DNA from: Mesobacterium_A sp034670065 | GTDB taxonomy: Bacteria; Pseudomonadota; Alphaproteobacteria; Rhodobacterales; Rhodobacteraceae | Direction of reading: 5' to 3' | Length of the DNA stretch: 64,000 nucleotides | Assembly: GCA_034670065.1 (NCBI GenBank) | Contig: JAXMOG010000007.1 | Span: forward strand, 1-64,000 | In this document: piece by piece, positions 25,598 through 34,289 of the stretch | How positions within the stretch are numbered: position 1 is the stretch's first letter | Layout: each line of letters opens with the position of its first letter | Position numbers and translations under genes: made by a program | Notes under the pieces: model-generated | The model's input: only the letters and a program-made list of their open reading frames with translations | Database searches by the model: none | Told to the model about the DNA's origin: nothing

Positions 25598-26460
25598 GCC
25601 GCCGCCTTGGTTTCTTTCAGCGCTTCTTCCAGCACTTCATAACTGGGCCGAAAGTGGCTGGGGGCACCCTGTCGCCCCACTTCGATGCAGATATTCACAC
25701 CATGGTTATAAAGGCTGGCCACGATCACATCGCGAATTGTCTGGTAGAATGCCGCCTCATCCTCAACCACAGTTTTTAGCTTTGCCGCGAAGGGTCCGAC
25801 CAAACCATAGGCCAAGAAAACACCCAGAAAGGTGCCCACCAATGCGCCGCCAATCAACTTCCCCAGCACCTCAGGCGGTTGGTCAATCGATGCCATGGTT
25901 TTGATAACCCCCAAAACCGCAGCTACAATACCCAGCGCAGGCAGACCATCGGCCACGGTCTGTAGAGCGTGGCTGGAGTGCATGTCATGGTGCAGTTTCG
26001 TTTCCAGGCGCTTTTCCAGAACCTCTTCTACCTGATGCGGATCGTCATAGTTCATCGACGCAGACCGCAACGTATCGCAGATCATCTCAACCGACTCTTT
26101 GTCAGCCAAGATTCGGGGATACTTGGCAAACAGCGGCGATTCTTGCGGGTTTTCAATGTGCTCTTCCAAAGCAACCGGGTTTTGCTTGGCAATGCGCAAA
26201 AGCTCAAAAAGCAAACAAAGCAGCGATTGGAAATCATCAGGTTTCCATTTCGATCCTTTGAAAACCTTACCAACATCTTTCAGTGTATGCTTTGCAGCCG
26301 CCCCGCTGTTGCTGATGATAAAGGCACCAATGGCAGCACCACCAATCATGGTGAATTCGAAAGGCAACGATTTCAGGATGATTTCCATCTTGCCACCGGC
26401 GGCCAAATACCCGCCGAAGACCATCACCACAACAACACCTATGCCGACAAAACCAAGCAA
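25594..26460 (-). CDS. motA: Flagellar motor stator protein MotA
   Basis: The 288-residue inner-membrane protein has the MotA pattern. Two N-terminal helices include FEFTMIGGAAIGAFIISN, a cytoplasmic loop of about 120 residues follows, and two C-terminal helices contain GIVAAVLGVIKTM and the conserved prolines in LGKLIGGALVGTFLGVFLAYGLVGP. With MotB it forms the proton channel that drives the flagellum. The start is a TTG at 26460 with GGAGGGG just upstream. No motB or other flagellar gene is in the window, so this is an orphan locus. It precedes the AMIN-like gene in a two-gene operon. Confidence 0.93.
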   Translation of the reverse strand: MLGFVGIGVVVVMVFGGYLAAGGKMEIILKSLPFEFTMIGGAAIGAFIISNSGAAAKHTLKDVGKVFKGSKWKPDDFQSLLCLLFELLRIAKQNPVALEEHIENPQESPLFAKYPRILADKESVEMICDTLRSASMNYDDPHQVEEVLEKRLETKLHHDMHSSHALQTVADGLPALGIVAAVLGVIKTMASIDQPPEVLGKLIGGALVGTFLGVFLAYGLVGPFAAKLKTVVEDEAAFYQTIRDVIVASLYNHGVNICIEVGRQGAPSHFRPSYEVLEEALKETKAAA

Positions 26461-26540
26461 CGCACCCCTCCATTACTGAATGGGTACTCAGTGCCACGAA
26501 AGCCTTAACGAAAGCTGTGCGAGACAGACTTCGGTCAGGT

Positions 26541-28073
26541 TCAGGTGATGAAATGCAGCAGCATTGTCAGCCCAGCGCCAAGAACAACGCCCCCGCCGCC
26601 CCAAGTCAGCCGTCGCCGCCAAGGCGAGGCTGCGCGGCTGTCTGGTACATCGGCTTGACGGATCAAGGCAGACTCCATCACCGCCGGCAGGCGTGGCCCG
26701 AAACGCGCCAACACGCGCGCCGTCTTGGCCAAATCTTCGAACACAGCGCGGGGGCCGATCGATGTCTTGATGTATTGCTCCACCACGGGGCGGGCGACAT
26801 GCCAGATATTCATTTGCGGATTTAGCGACCGCGCAACACCTTCCACCACAACCATTGTGCGTTGCAGCAAGATCAGTTCTGTGCGCGTTTCCATGCCAAA
26901 ACGCTCTGTAACTTCAAACAGATACGTCAGCAGGCGCCCCATCGAAATATGGGTGGCATCCATCCCGAAAATCGGCTCTCCGACAGCACGCAATGCACGG
27001 GCAAATTCATCGACATCGCGGTCAGCCGGTACATATCCGGCCTCAAAATGCACCTCGGCCACACGCTTGTAGTCACGCCGGATAAAGCCAAACAGAATCT
27101 CTGCATAGACGCGGCGTGTATACTCATCGATATGGCCCATTATGCCAAAATCATAGGCGATGATATCGCCGTTGGACGCCACTTTCAGGTTGCCCTGATG
27201 CATATCGGCATGAAAAAAACCATCGCGGAGCGCATGATTCAGAAAGAGCTGCAGAACCCGCTCGCTTAACGCCACGCGATCCATCCCGGCGGCATCAAGC
27301 GCATCGTTATCACCCAACGGTAGACCTTCGGCCCACCCCATGGTCATCACTCGACGTGCAGAAAAATCCCATTTCACCTGCGGCAGCTGAAATCCGGCGT
27401 CCTCCGTCGTATTCGCAGCGAATTCACTGGCCGCGGCAGCTTCCAGACGCAGATCAAGCTCGCCGTTCACCACACCTTCAAAATGCCGGATCACTTCCAT
27501 GGGGCGCAAACGCCGGGACGAAGGCGAAAACCACTCAATGATCGTGGCCGCCAAGTAGAACGCATCAATATCTTTGCGAAAGGCGCGTTCGATCCCCGGA
27601 CGTAACACCTTTACCGCAACGGTTTCGCCCGTATCTGCCAGCGTGGCTTTGTGGACCTGCGCAATAGACGCCGCCGCCACAGGCTCGCTAAAACTGGAAA
27701 ACACTGTGGCGACTGGAAGGTTCAGCTCTCGGGCCACTTCGGACCTGGCCGTTTCCACTGAAAACGGCGGCAGTTTATCTTGCAAAACACGCAATTGGTT
27801 GGCGAACTCTTCCCCCACCAAATCCGGACGCGTGCTAAGCACTTGGCCAAACTTGATGTAAGCGGGTCCAAGCGCCGACAGCGCGCGCGTTGCCGGCGGC
27901 ATCGACGGATCACCCTCATACCCCAGCCATTTGAACGGCCAGCCCAGAACGCGGGCGGCAATGCGCAACGGCCGTGGCGCATCGAAAGCATCCAAAACGG
28001 CGCGCATCGCGCCGGTTCGCTCAAATGTCGCCCCAGTGCGCACGAGGCGCCAAATATTATGCGGCCCCCTCAT
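26541..28073 (-). CDS. ubiB: Ubiquinone biosynthesis regulatory protein kinase UbiB
   Basis: The 510-residue protein is an atypical ABC1/ADCK kinase-like ATPase needed for ubiquinone synthesis. Family features are the K-x-G-Q motif in YIKFGQVLSTRPDL, the alanine-rich loop AAASIAQVHKA, the catalytic loop HADMHQGNL and DFG in AYDFGIMG. A hydrophobic C-terminal segment (GGGGVVLGAGLTMLLHFI) anchors it in the inner membrane. It follows ubiE by 49 bases on the same strand, the usual ubi pair. Confidence 0.95.
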   Translation of the reverse strand: MRGPHNIWRLVRTGATFERTGAMRAVLDAFDAPRPLRIAARVLGWPFKWLGYEGDPSMPPATRALSALGPAYIKFGQVLSTRPDLVGEEFANQLRVLQDKLPPFSVETARSEVARELNLPVATVFSSFSEPVAAASIAQVHKATLADTGETVAVKVLRPGIERAFRKDIDAFYLAATIIEWFSPSSRRLRPMEVIRHFEGVVNGELDLRLEAAAASEFAANTTEDAGFQLPQVKWDFSARRVMTMGWAEGLPLGDNDALDAAGMDRVALSERVLQLFLNHALRDGFFHADMHQGNLKVASNGDIIAYDFGIMGHIDEYTRRVYAEILFGFIRRDYKRVAEVHFEAGYVPADRDVDEFARALRAVGEPIFGMDATHISMGRLLTYLFEVTERFGMETRTELILLQRTMVVVEGVARSLNPQMNIWHVARPVVEQYIKTSIGPRAVFEDLAKTARVLARFGPRLPAVMESALIRQADVPDSRAASPWRRRLTWGGGGVVLGAGLTMLLHFIT

Positions 28074-28122
28074 TCAGGCATACCTTTGCACAGGTCAGAC
28101 GCAGAATTCATGACGGCAACGC

Positions 28123-28878
28123 TCAAATCTTCCATCCCGAATGCAGGCACGCAACGCCCATGGTCATGTTCCGATATTTGGCATTCGCAAACCCGGCTTT
28201 GCGCACCATGTCCAAAAAGGTTTCCTGATCAGGAAAGCGGCGAATCGACTCCACCAGATACTGATAGCTGTCGCGGTCCCCGGCAATAGCCTGACCCAGA
28301 CGCGGAATGATGTTGAAAGAATACAAGTCGTAAGCCTTCTGCATCATGTCATTTGGAATCTGGCTGAACTCCAACACCATCAAACGTCCACCGGGGCGCA
28401 AAACGCGGTACGCCTCGTTCAAAGCGTCCTGCGGGCGCGTGACATTACGAATGCCGAAGGAAATGGTGTAGACGTCAAAAGTGTTGTCCGCGAAGGGCAG
28501 CGCCATCGCATCACCGACCACCCAATCCAGACTGTCCTGCATGGCATCGGCTTCGGCGCGCTTGCGCCCTTCGATCAACATGGGTTCTGTCAGGTCCAGC
28601 ACTGTGGCATGCGCACTGTGCTTGGCACGTTTCAAAAAGCGGAACGAAATGTCGCCCGTGCCACCGGCAACATCCAGCAACCGTTGCCCCGGACGTGGCG
28701 CCAACCAATCCATCATCGCATCTTTCCAAACGCGGTGAATCCCCATCGACATGGCATCGTTCATCACGTCGTATTTGGAGGCAACAGAGTTGAATACCCC
28801 TTGCACCTTCCCGGCTTTTTCGCCCTCGGGTACTTCCGTGAAGCCAAAATGCGTCGTTTTTTCTGTACCGTTGGTCAT
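28123..28878 (-). CDS. ubiE: Ubiquinone/menaquinone C-methyltransferase UbiE
   Basis: The 251-residue SAM-dependent enzyme methylates the benzoquinol ring in ubiquinone synthesis. It shows the family N-terminus THFGFTEVPEGEKAGKVQGVF, then YDVMNDAMSMGIHRVWKD, SAM motif I LLDVAGGTGDISFRF and the late RLGQAIAGDRDSYQYLVESI. It is the first gene of the ubiE-ubiB pair and is divergent from mutM across 86 bases. Confidence 0.97.
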   Translation of the reverse strand: MTNGTEKTTHFGFTEVPEGEKAGKVQGVFNSVASKYDVMNDAMSMGIHRVWKDAMMDWLAPRPGQRLLDVAGGTGDISFRFLKRAKHSAHATVLDLTEPMLIEGRKRAEADAMQDSLDWVVGDAMALPFADNTFDVYTISFGIRNVTRPQDALNEAYRVLRPGGRLMVLEFSQIPNDMMQKAYDLYSFNIIPRLGQAIAGDRDSYQYLVESIRRFPDQETFLDMVRKAGFANAKYRNMTMGVACLHSGWKI

Positions 28879-28964
28879 AGGCCTTGCCGTTCTTGGAACT
28901 CAGCCCTTCTTATAGACCGCTAAACCGCCGTTACAATGCACGGCCCAAGAACGGATCGCCGCAG

Positions 28965-29816
28965 ATGCCAGAATTGCCCGAAGTAGAGACCGTCCGCCGC
29001 GGCCTAGCCCCAGTGATGGAGGGACAAGTGATCGCGCAGGCAGACATTAACCGGCCTGATCTGCGATGGCCATTCCCGCCCAACATGTCTACTCGGTTGA
29101 CTGGGAAACAGGTTTTGGGCCTGCGGCGTCGATCCAAATACATTTTGGCCGATCTGTCCTCTGGAGAAACATTGCTGATCCATCTGGGCATGTCTGGACG
29201 CATGTTGATATCTGGCGATCCGTTGGGTCAGTTCGTGCATGAACACCCTGCCCCGGAAAAGCATGACCATGTTGTACTTCACATGCAAAGTGGCGCGCGT
29301 ATTACGTTTAATGACCCGCGCCGGTTCGGCGCGATGGATTTGTTAACGACAGACAGCGCCGACGCGCACCCCCTGTTGGCCAGCATCGGGCCAGAGCCAC
29401 TGGGCAACGATTTTAACGAAACCTACCTTGTTGAGCGGTTGAAGGGGCGCAATACCCCCATAAAATCAGCCCTCCTTGATCAGAAAATCGTCGCTGGCCT
29501 TGGCAATATTTACGTGTGCGAAGCGCTGTACCGCGCCCGCTTGCATCCGACACGAAAAGCCGGGCAGATCGCCGCCCCACGCATTGCCGCGCTGGTTCCA
29601 ATCATTCGTGATGTCTTGGGCGAAGCCATTGCCGCCGGCGGTTCAACCTTGCGGGACTTCAAGCAAGCGGATGGCGAACTGGGATATTTTCAGCACAGTT
29701 TCGACGTCTATGGCCGCGAAGGCGAGCCATGTCGCACACCCGGATGCGATCGGGAGATTTCCCGTATCGTGCAATCGGGACGATCCAGTTTCTATTGTAC
29801 CAGTTGCCAAAGATAG
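28965..29816 (+). CDS. mutM: Formamidopyrimidine-DNA glycosylase
   Basis: The 283-residue repair enzyme removes 8-oxoguanine and ring-opened purines. Translation must start at the ATG of 28965, because the N-terminal proline after Met (MPELPEVETVRRGL) is the catalytic nucleophile. Further signs are the helix-two-turn-helix region KSALLDQKIVAGLGNIYVCEALYRA and the C-terminal zinc finger with C-x4-C and C-x2-C. A longer open frame upstream is not used. It opens a plus-strand series leading to dnaA. Confidence 0.98.
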   Translation: MPELPEVETVRRGLAPVMEGQVIAQADINRPDLRWPFPPNMSTRLTGKQVLGLRRRSKYILADLSSGETLLIHLGMSGRMLISGDPLGQFVHEHPAPEKHDHVVLHMQSGARITFNDPRRFGAMDLLTTDSADAHPLLASIGPEPLGNDFNETYLVERLKGRNTPIKSALLDQKIVAGLGNIYVCEALYRARLHPTRKAGQIAAPRIAALVPIIRDVLGEAIAAGGSTLRDFKQADGELGYFQHSFDVYGREGEPCRTPGCDREISRIVQSGRSSFYCTSCQR

Positions 29817-29881
29817 CTTGAAACGAACAACCGGCGTGATAAGCATCCACTCTTATACCGAAACGACCGGAGCCAACATAC

Positions 29882-30658
29882 ATGGCCTACGAGACGATCA
29901 ACGTCGAAGTCGAAGACAGCGTCGCGACGATCAAGCTGAACCGACCAGAAGCGCTAAACGCGCTGAACAGCCAGCTATTGGGAGAGCTGAACACCGCCCT
30001 TCATGAAGCTGATGCCAGCGACAAAGTCCGCTGTATCGTTCTGACCGGATCATCCAAAGCCTTTGCTGCAGGGGCCGACATCAAGGAAATGTCCGAGAAG
30101 AGTTTTGTCGACATGTTCTTGGCAGACTTCTTTGGCGGGCCGCAGAATGATTTCTTGCGCGTACGCAAACCCATCATCGCCGCCGTATCTGGCTACGCCT
30201 TGGGCGGCGGATGTGAGTTGGCCATGATGTGCGATTTCATTATCGCGTCTGACACCGCGAAATTCGGCCAGCCCGAGATTAATTTAGGTGTCATGGCCGG
30301 TATGGGCGGAACACAACGCCTGACGCGGTTCGTTGGCAAATCCAAATCTATGGATATGCACCTGACCGGCCGCTTCATGGATGCCGAAGAGGCAGAGCGC
30401 GCAGGCTTGGTCAGCCGGGTAGTCCCCGCCAAAAGCCTGATGGAAGAAGCCCATGCCGCCGCAGCCAAGATCGCAGAGAAATCTGTGCTCTCGTCTATGG
30501 CCGTCAAAGAGGCTGTGAACCGCGCTTACGAAACAACCATGACCGAAGGTCTGTTGTACGAACGCCGCGTGTTCCACTCGCTGTTCAGCACAGAAGATCA
30601 AAAAGAAGGCATGGGCGCGTTTATGGAAAAACGGCAAGCCCAGTTCCGCGACAAGTAA
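29882..30658 (+). CDS. Enoyl-CoA hydratase
   Basis: The 258-residue crotonase-fold enzyme adds water to trans-2-enoyl-CoA in beta-oxidation. The oxyanion-hole segments FAAGADIKEM and YALGGGCELAMMCD and the two catalytic glutamates (in GGGCELAM and FGQPEINLG) are present. This is the short-chain, FadB-independent type. Its place between mutM and rpsT is typical for Rhodobacterales and gives no pathway hint. Confidence 0.94.
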   Translation: MAYETINVEVEDSVATIKLNRPEALNALNSQLLGELNTALHEADASDKVRCIVLTGSSKAFAAGADIKEMSEKSFVDMFLADFFGGPQNDFLRVRKPIIAAVSGYALGGGCELAMMCDFIIASDTAKFGQPEINLGVMAGMGGTQRLTRFVGKSKSMDMHLTGRFMDAEEAERAGLVSRVVPAKSLMEEAHAAAAKIAEKSVLSSMAVKEAVNRAYETTMTEGLLYERRVFHSLFSTEDQKEGMGAFMEKRQAQFRDK

Positions 30659-30686
30659 CGCGATTCGCTTGGTCTATGATTTTGGG

Positions 30687-30715
30687 TCGCCCGGCACTGT
30701 CCGGGCGATTTTGCT
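30687..30715 (+). terminator. Rho-independent terminator after enoyl-CoA hydratase
   Basis: TCGCCCGG and CCGGGCGA form a perfect eight-base stem with a six-base loop, followed by TTTTGCTTTT. It lies 28 bases after the hydratase stop. The following 140 bases lead into rpsT and probably hold its promoter. Confidence 0.88.
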
Positions 30716-30855
30716 TTTCAATCCGTGCAAAAGCCGCTATAGGCCGCCGTTAAATGCGTGTGATGCCCGCTTAGGCAAGAGTAGGTCCGGTCGGAATTAC
30801 CGGTCTTGGCAGGTTTTTGCGCAAGATATTAGATAACTGATCAGGACAGACTCAC

Positions 30856-31119
30856 ATGGCCAATTCGCCCCAAGCTAAGAAGCGCGCACGTCAGAACGAA
30901 AAGCGTTTCGCTATCAACAAAGCACGCCGTTCGCGCATCCGTACCTTCATCCGTAAAGTTGAAGAAGCCATCGAATCGGGTGACAAAGAAGCCGCGGCAA
31001 CAGCCCTGCGCGCTGTTCAGCCAGAGCTGATGCGTGGCGTTTCCAAAGGCATCTTCCACAAGAACACAGCATCGCGCAAAATGTCGCGTCTGTCTTCTCG
31101 GGTTAAATCCCTGGGCTAA
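30856..31119 (+). CDS. rpsT: 30S ribosomal protein S20
   Basis: The 87-residue basic protein binds 16S rRNA early in 30S assembly. It shows the S20 pattern MANSPQAKKRARQNEKR, KARRSRIRTFIRKVEEAI and the late KGIFHKNTASRKMSRLSSRV. It is monocistronic, bounded by terminators on both sides, and sits immediately before the dnaA leader. Confidence 0.98.
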   Translation: MANSPQAKKRARQNEKRFAINKARRSRIRTFIRKVEEAIESGDKEAAATALRAVQPELMRGVSKGIFHKNTASRKMSRLSSRVKSLG

Positions 31120-31147
31120 GCCAGCAAGACCATATTGTGATCGATTT

Positions 31148-31182
31148 TTAAGGCATCGCCATAGGCGGTGCCTTAAGTTTTT
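31148..31182 (+). terminator. Rho-independent terminator of rpsT
   Basis: TTAAGGCATCGCC (31148-31160) pairs with GGCGGTGCCTTAA (31164-31176), with one wobble-type mismatch and a three-base loop, followed by GTTTTTG. It is 29 bases after the rpsT stop and separates it from dnaA. Confidence 0.88.
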
Positions 31183-31591
31183 GTACTTTCGTGGAAAAAT
31201 GCAACGCCACCAGATTCGTTTTCAACTATTGTTCAGTCAAGCGACAAGTTCAGTTGTCGCGCCCCCTCACACATTGCTAGTTTCCTCCTTGCGAGTCACT
31301 TTGCACTTGGGGTTAGGCAGCTCGAGAACCCAGGCAACATAGCCCGGGAAATCGAGGATTGGACTTCTGCGAGTCCATTTAAAAAGGCGTTGGCCTTAGC
31401 CTGTCCATTGTATCATCTCGGACCGCAACGCACGCCCGTTTTCGGGATACTTCGGGTGTTGTTGTTTCGGTCCATCTGCCCATTGGGCAAACCCGTGTAC
31501 GCACATGGGGTGGTGTTACTTTGTCCCTCGTCCAAATGATTTCAACAGGCTGAGAATGCTGCCGAAAAGGCAGGCGAAACCGGGGATGGGA
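31183..31591 (+). promoter_or_regulatory. dnaA upstream region with two GANTC sites and a hairpin
   Basis: No gene is seen in these 409 bases. Two GAGTC sequences (31293-31297 and 31371-31375) fit the CcrM methylation motif GANTC, known to influence dnaA transcription in Caulobacter. GCGACAA (31241-31247) is inverted at 31254-31260. I found no exact DnaA box (TTATCCACA), so there is no evidence for oriC here. Promoter elements were not identified with confidence. Confidence 0.5.
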
Positions 31592-32983
31592 ATGAGTAGG
31601 GACGACGACGATATGACGGGCACGCAATGGGACAGCGTTCGAGCTCAGATCTGCCAATCACTTGGACAGAACAATTATAAAAACTGGATCGAACCACTGA
31701 ATTTCGTGGCTTGTGAAAAAGGTGTAGCTCAATTTAAAGCGCCTACCGCGTTTCTGGGCAATTACGTTGACCAGAATTATGGGCAGACGATTCTGCACTT
31801 CATCAACCAGAACGGGGCAAACGTGCGCCGCCTGCAGTTTGATGTGCATGCCAGCCGCACGGCACGCCCTATCGAGGAACCGGCCGTAAAGGCGGCAAAG
31901 ACCGCTGCTGCTGCGACGCCACGCAAGGAGGCCACGAATAATTTGATTAGCGCGCCTCTTGATTCCAAATTTACGTTCGACACGTTCGTTGTTGGTAAAC
32001 CCAACGAATTGGCACATGCCGCCGCGCGTCGCGTCGCCGAAGGTGGTCCTGTCACGTTTAATCCGTTGTTCCTGTATGGTGGCGTCGGCTTGGGTAAAAC
32101 GCACCTGATGCACGCCATTTCTTGGGAGCTGCGCGAACGCCGCCCGGAACTGAACGTACTATACCTGTCTGCCGAACAGTTCATGTACCGTTTTGTTCAA
32201 GCGCTTCGCGACCGCAAGATGATGGATTTCAAAGAAATTTTCCGTTCTGTCGACGTGCTTATGGTTGATGACGTTCAATTCATCGCCGGCAAGGACAGCA
32301 CCCAGGAAGAGTTCTTTCACACGTTCAACGTACTGGTCGAACAAAACAAACAGATTATCATTTCAGGCGACCGCGCCCCGGATGAGATCGCAGGCCTGGA
32401 GAATCGGATTCGGTCTCGTCTCCAAAGCGGCTTGGTTGTTGATCTGCACCCCACAGACTACGAACTGCGCCTTGGCATTTTGCAGTCCAAGGTGGAAACG
32501 CAGCGCATCCACTATCCGACGTTGGAAATCGAACCAGGTATTCTGGAATTTTTGGCGCACCGCATTTCAACAAACGTTCGTGTCCTGGAAGGCGCGCTGA
32601 CCCGTTTGTTCGCCTTTGCTTCACTGGTTGGCAAACCGGTGACGATGGCCCTGACACAAGATTGTCTGGCCGACGTTCTTCGTGCATCGCAACGCAAGAT
32701 TTCGATTGAGGAAATCCAACGCAAAGTGGCCGAGCACTACAACATCCGTCTGTCTGATCTGCTGGGCCCCAAGCGGGTTCGCTCATTTGCGCGCCCTCGC
32801 CAAGTGGCAATGTATCTTTGCAAACAAATGACAAGCCGGTCTTTGCCTGAAATCGGTCGCCGCTTTGGCGGGCGTGACCACACGACGGTTATGCATGGTG
32901 TCAAACGGATCGAAGAGCTGAAACAGACCGACGCAGGAATTGCTGAAGACCTGGAAATGCTGCGGCGAGCGCTGGAAAGCTGA
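31592..32983 (+). CDS. dnaA: Chromosomal replication initiator DnaA
   Basis: The 463-residue AAA+ initiator opens oriC. Domain I (WDSVRAQICQSLGQNNYKNWIEPL) is followed by a short linker, the ATPase with Walker A GGVGLGKTH, Walker B VDVLMVDDVQF and sensor regions, and the C-terminal DNA-binding domain with the signature GGRDHTTVMHG. The ATG at 31592 has GGGGATGGG immediately upstream. An internal ATG at 31613 (MTGTQWD) is where many relatives are annotated to start, so either is possible. It is followed by dnaN and recF. Confidence 0.97.
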   Translation: MSRDDDDMTGTQWDSVRAQICQSLGQNNYKNWIEPLNFVACEKGVAQFKAPTAFLGNYVDQNYGQTILHFINQNGANVRRLQFDVHASRTARPIEEPAVKAAKTAAAATPRKEATNNLISAPLDSKFTFDTFVVGKPNELAHAAARRVAEGGPVTFNPLFLYGGVGLGKTHLMHAISWELRERRPELNVLYLSAEQFMYRFVQALRDRKMMDFKEIFRSVDVLMVDDVQFIAGKDSTQEEFFHTFNVLVEQNKQIIISGDRAPDEIAGLENRIRSRLQSGLVVDLHPTDYELRLGILQSKVETQRIHYPTLEIEPGILEFLAHRISTNVRVLEGALTRLFAFASLVGKPVTMALTQDCLADVLRASQRKISIEEIQRKVAEHYNIRLSDLLGPKRVRSFARPRQVAMYLCKQMTSRSLPEIGRRFGGRDHTTVMHGVKRIEELKQTDAGIAEDLEMLRRALES

Positions 32984-33008
32984 CGACTTTCCACAATATG
33001 AGCACATC

Positions 33009-33029
33009 AGGCCGCGCTATGCGCGGCCT
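33009..33029 (+). terminator. GC-rich hairpin after dnaA
   Basis: AGGCCGCGC (33009-33017) and GCGCGGCCT (33021-33029) form a perfect nine-base stem with a three-base loop, 25 bases after the dnaA stop. The following ATTGCTTG is only moderately T-rich, so it could terminate or attenuate transcription into dnaN. Confidence 0.6.
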
Positions 33030-33136
33030 ATTGCTTGACCCGCCCGAAAAACCAGTAAACAAAAGCAAAACAAGAGGGTTGGCGCATCACCCGTCCGGGG
33101 TTAGGGTGCCCATCCGGCAAGTCGGAGGGACGGGGC

Positions 33137-34255
33137 ATGAAGATCAGTCTGGAACGAAGCGCATTGTTGAAAGCCGTTTCGCAAGCGCAATCAGTTGTTG
33201 AACGCCGCAACACGATCCCGATTTTGGCGAATGTCATGATCGAGGCCGAAGGCGACAGCGTGTCTTTTCGTGCGACAGACCTTGATATCGAGGTCGTCGA
33301 CAAAGCACCGGCACAGGTTGAACGCGCAGGCGGCACCACTGTCAGCGCCGTCACTTTGCATGAAATCGTCCGCAAGCTTCCTGATGGCTCGCTGGTCACC
33401 CTGATCAGTGATGAGGCCGCAGGCCGTTTGACCGTTCAGGCAGGGCGCGCCAACTTCTCTCTGGCAACATTGCCAAAAGAAGACTTCCCGATCATGGCCT
33501 CGTCGGAATACAGTTCGAACTTCACGTCAAAAGCCGAAGTGTTGCGCCGCCTGTTCGACAAATCCAAGTTCGCAATCTCGACCGAAGAAACCCGTTACTA
33601 TCTGAACGGTGTTTATATGCACGTCGCAGAAGGCGAGGATGGCCGCGCGCTGCGCTGTGTCGCTACAGACGGCCACCGTCTGGCCCGTATTGATGCAAAA
33701 CTGCCTGCCAATGCCGAAACCATGCCAGGGGTGATCGTTCCGCGTAAAACAGTGGCGGAGCTGCGAAAGCTGCTGGACGAAGACGATATGGACATTGCCG
33801 TCAGCGTGTCGGAAACCAAAATACGCTTTGCGACCCCGGATATCACTCTGACATCCAAAGTGATCGACGGCACATTCCCCGATTACACCCGCGTCATCCC
33901 CGCCGGCAACACCCGCCGAATGGAGGTGGACGCCGCAGACTTTGCCAAAGCTGTTGATCGTGTGGCAACTGTCAGCTCAGAACGGTCCCGTGCGGTTAAA
34001 TTGACCTTGGATGAGGATCGGCTGATTCTGTCGGTCAATGCACCAGATAGCGGCGCAGCCGAAGAAGAATTGGCCGTCGCCTATGGCGATGAACGTTTGG
34101 AGATTGGCTTCAACGCCCGATACCTGCTGGAAATCGCCAATCAGGTTGACCGGGAAAACGCCGTGTTCATGTTTAACACGGCTGGTGATCCGACATTGAT
34201 GCGCGAAGGCAATGATACGTCTGCCGTCTACGTTGTGATGCCGATGCGCGTCTGA
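33137..34255 (+). CDS. dnaN: DNA polymerase III beta sliding clamp
   Basis: The 372-residue clamp has the family length and three repeated clamp domains. It starts MKISLERSALLKAVSQAQSVVERRNTIPIL and ends TSAVYVVMPMRV, the conserved C-terminus near the hydrophobic peptide-binding pocket. It tethers polymerase III to DNA. GGAGGGACGGGGC precedes the ATG. It lies 153 bases after dnaA and 34 bases before recF. Confidence 0.98.
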   Translation: MKISLERSALLKAVSQAQSVVERRNTIPILANVMIEAEGDSVSFRATDLDIEVVDKAPAQVERAGGTTVSAVTLHEIVRKLPDGSLVTLISDEAAGRLTVQAGRANFSLATLPKEDFPIMASSEYSSNFTSKAEVLRRLFDKSKFAISTEETRYYLNGVYMHVAEGEDGRALRCVATDGHRLARIDAKLPANAETMPGVIVPRKTVAELRKLLDEDDMDIAVSVSETKIRFATPDITLTSKVIDGTFPDYTRVIPAGNTRRMEVDAADFAKAVDRVATVSSERSRAVKLTLDEDRLILSVNAPDSGAAEEELAVAYGDERLEIGFNARYLLEIANQVDRENAVFMFNTAGDPTLMREGNDTSAVYVVMPMRV

Positions 34256-34289
34256 CGCATCGGCCATTGCCAGCGTCGCGCCGGATTTA

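Noticed and set aside
31183..31591. Chromosomal replication origin beside dnaA
   Set aside because: No exact DnaA box and no AT-rich unwinding block. Only 7 of 9 matches were seen near 31190 and 32988, which is not enough.
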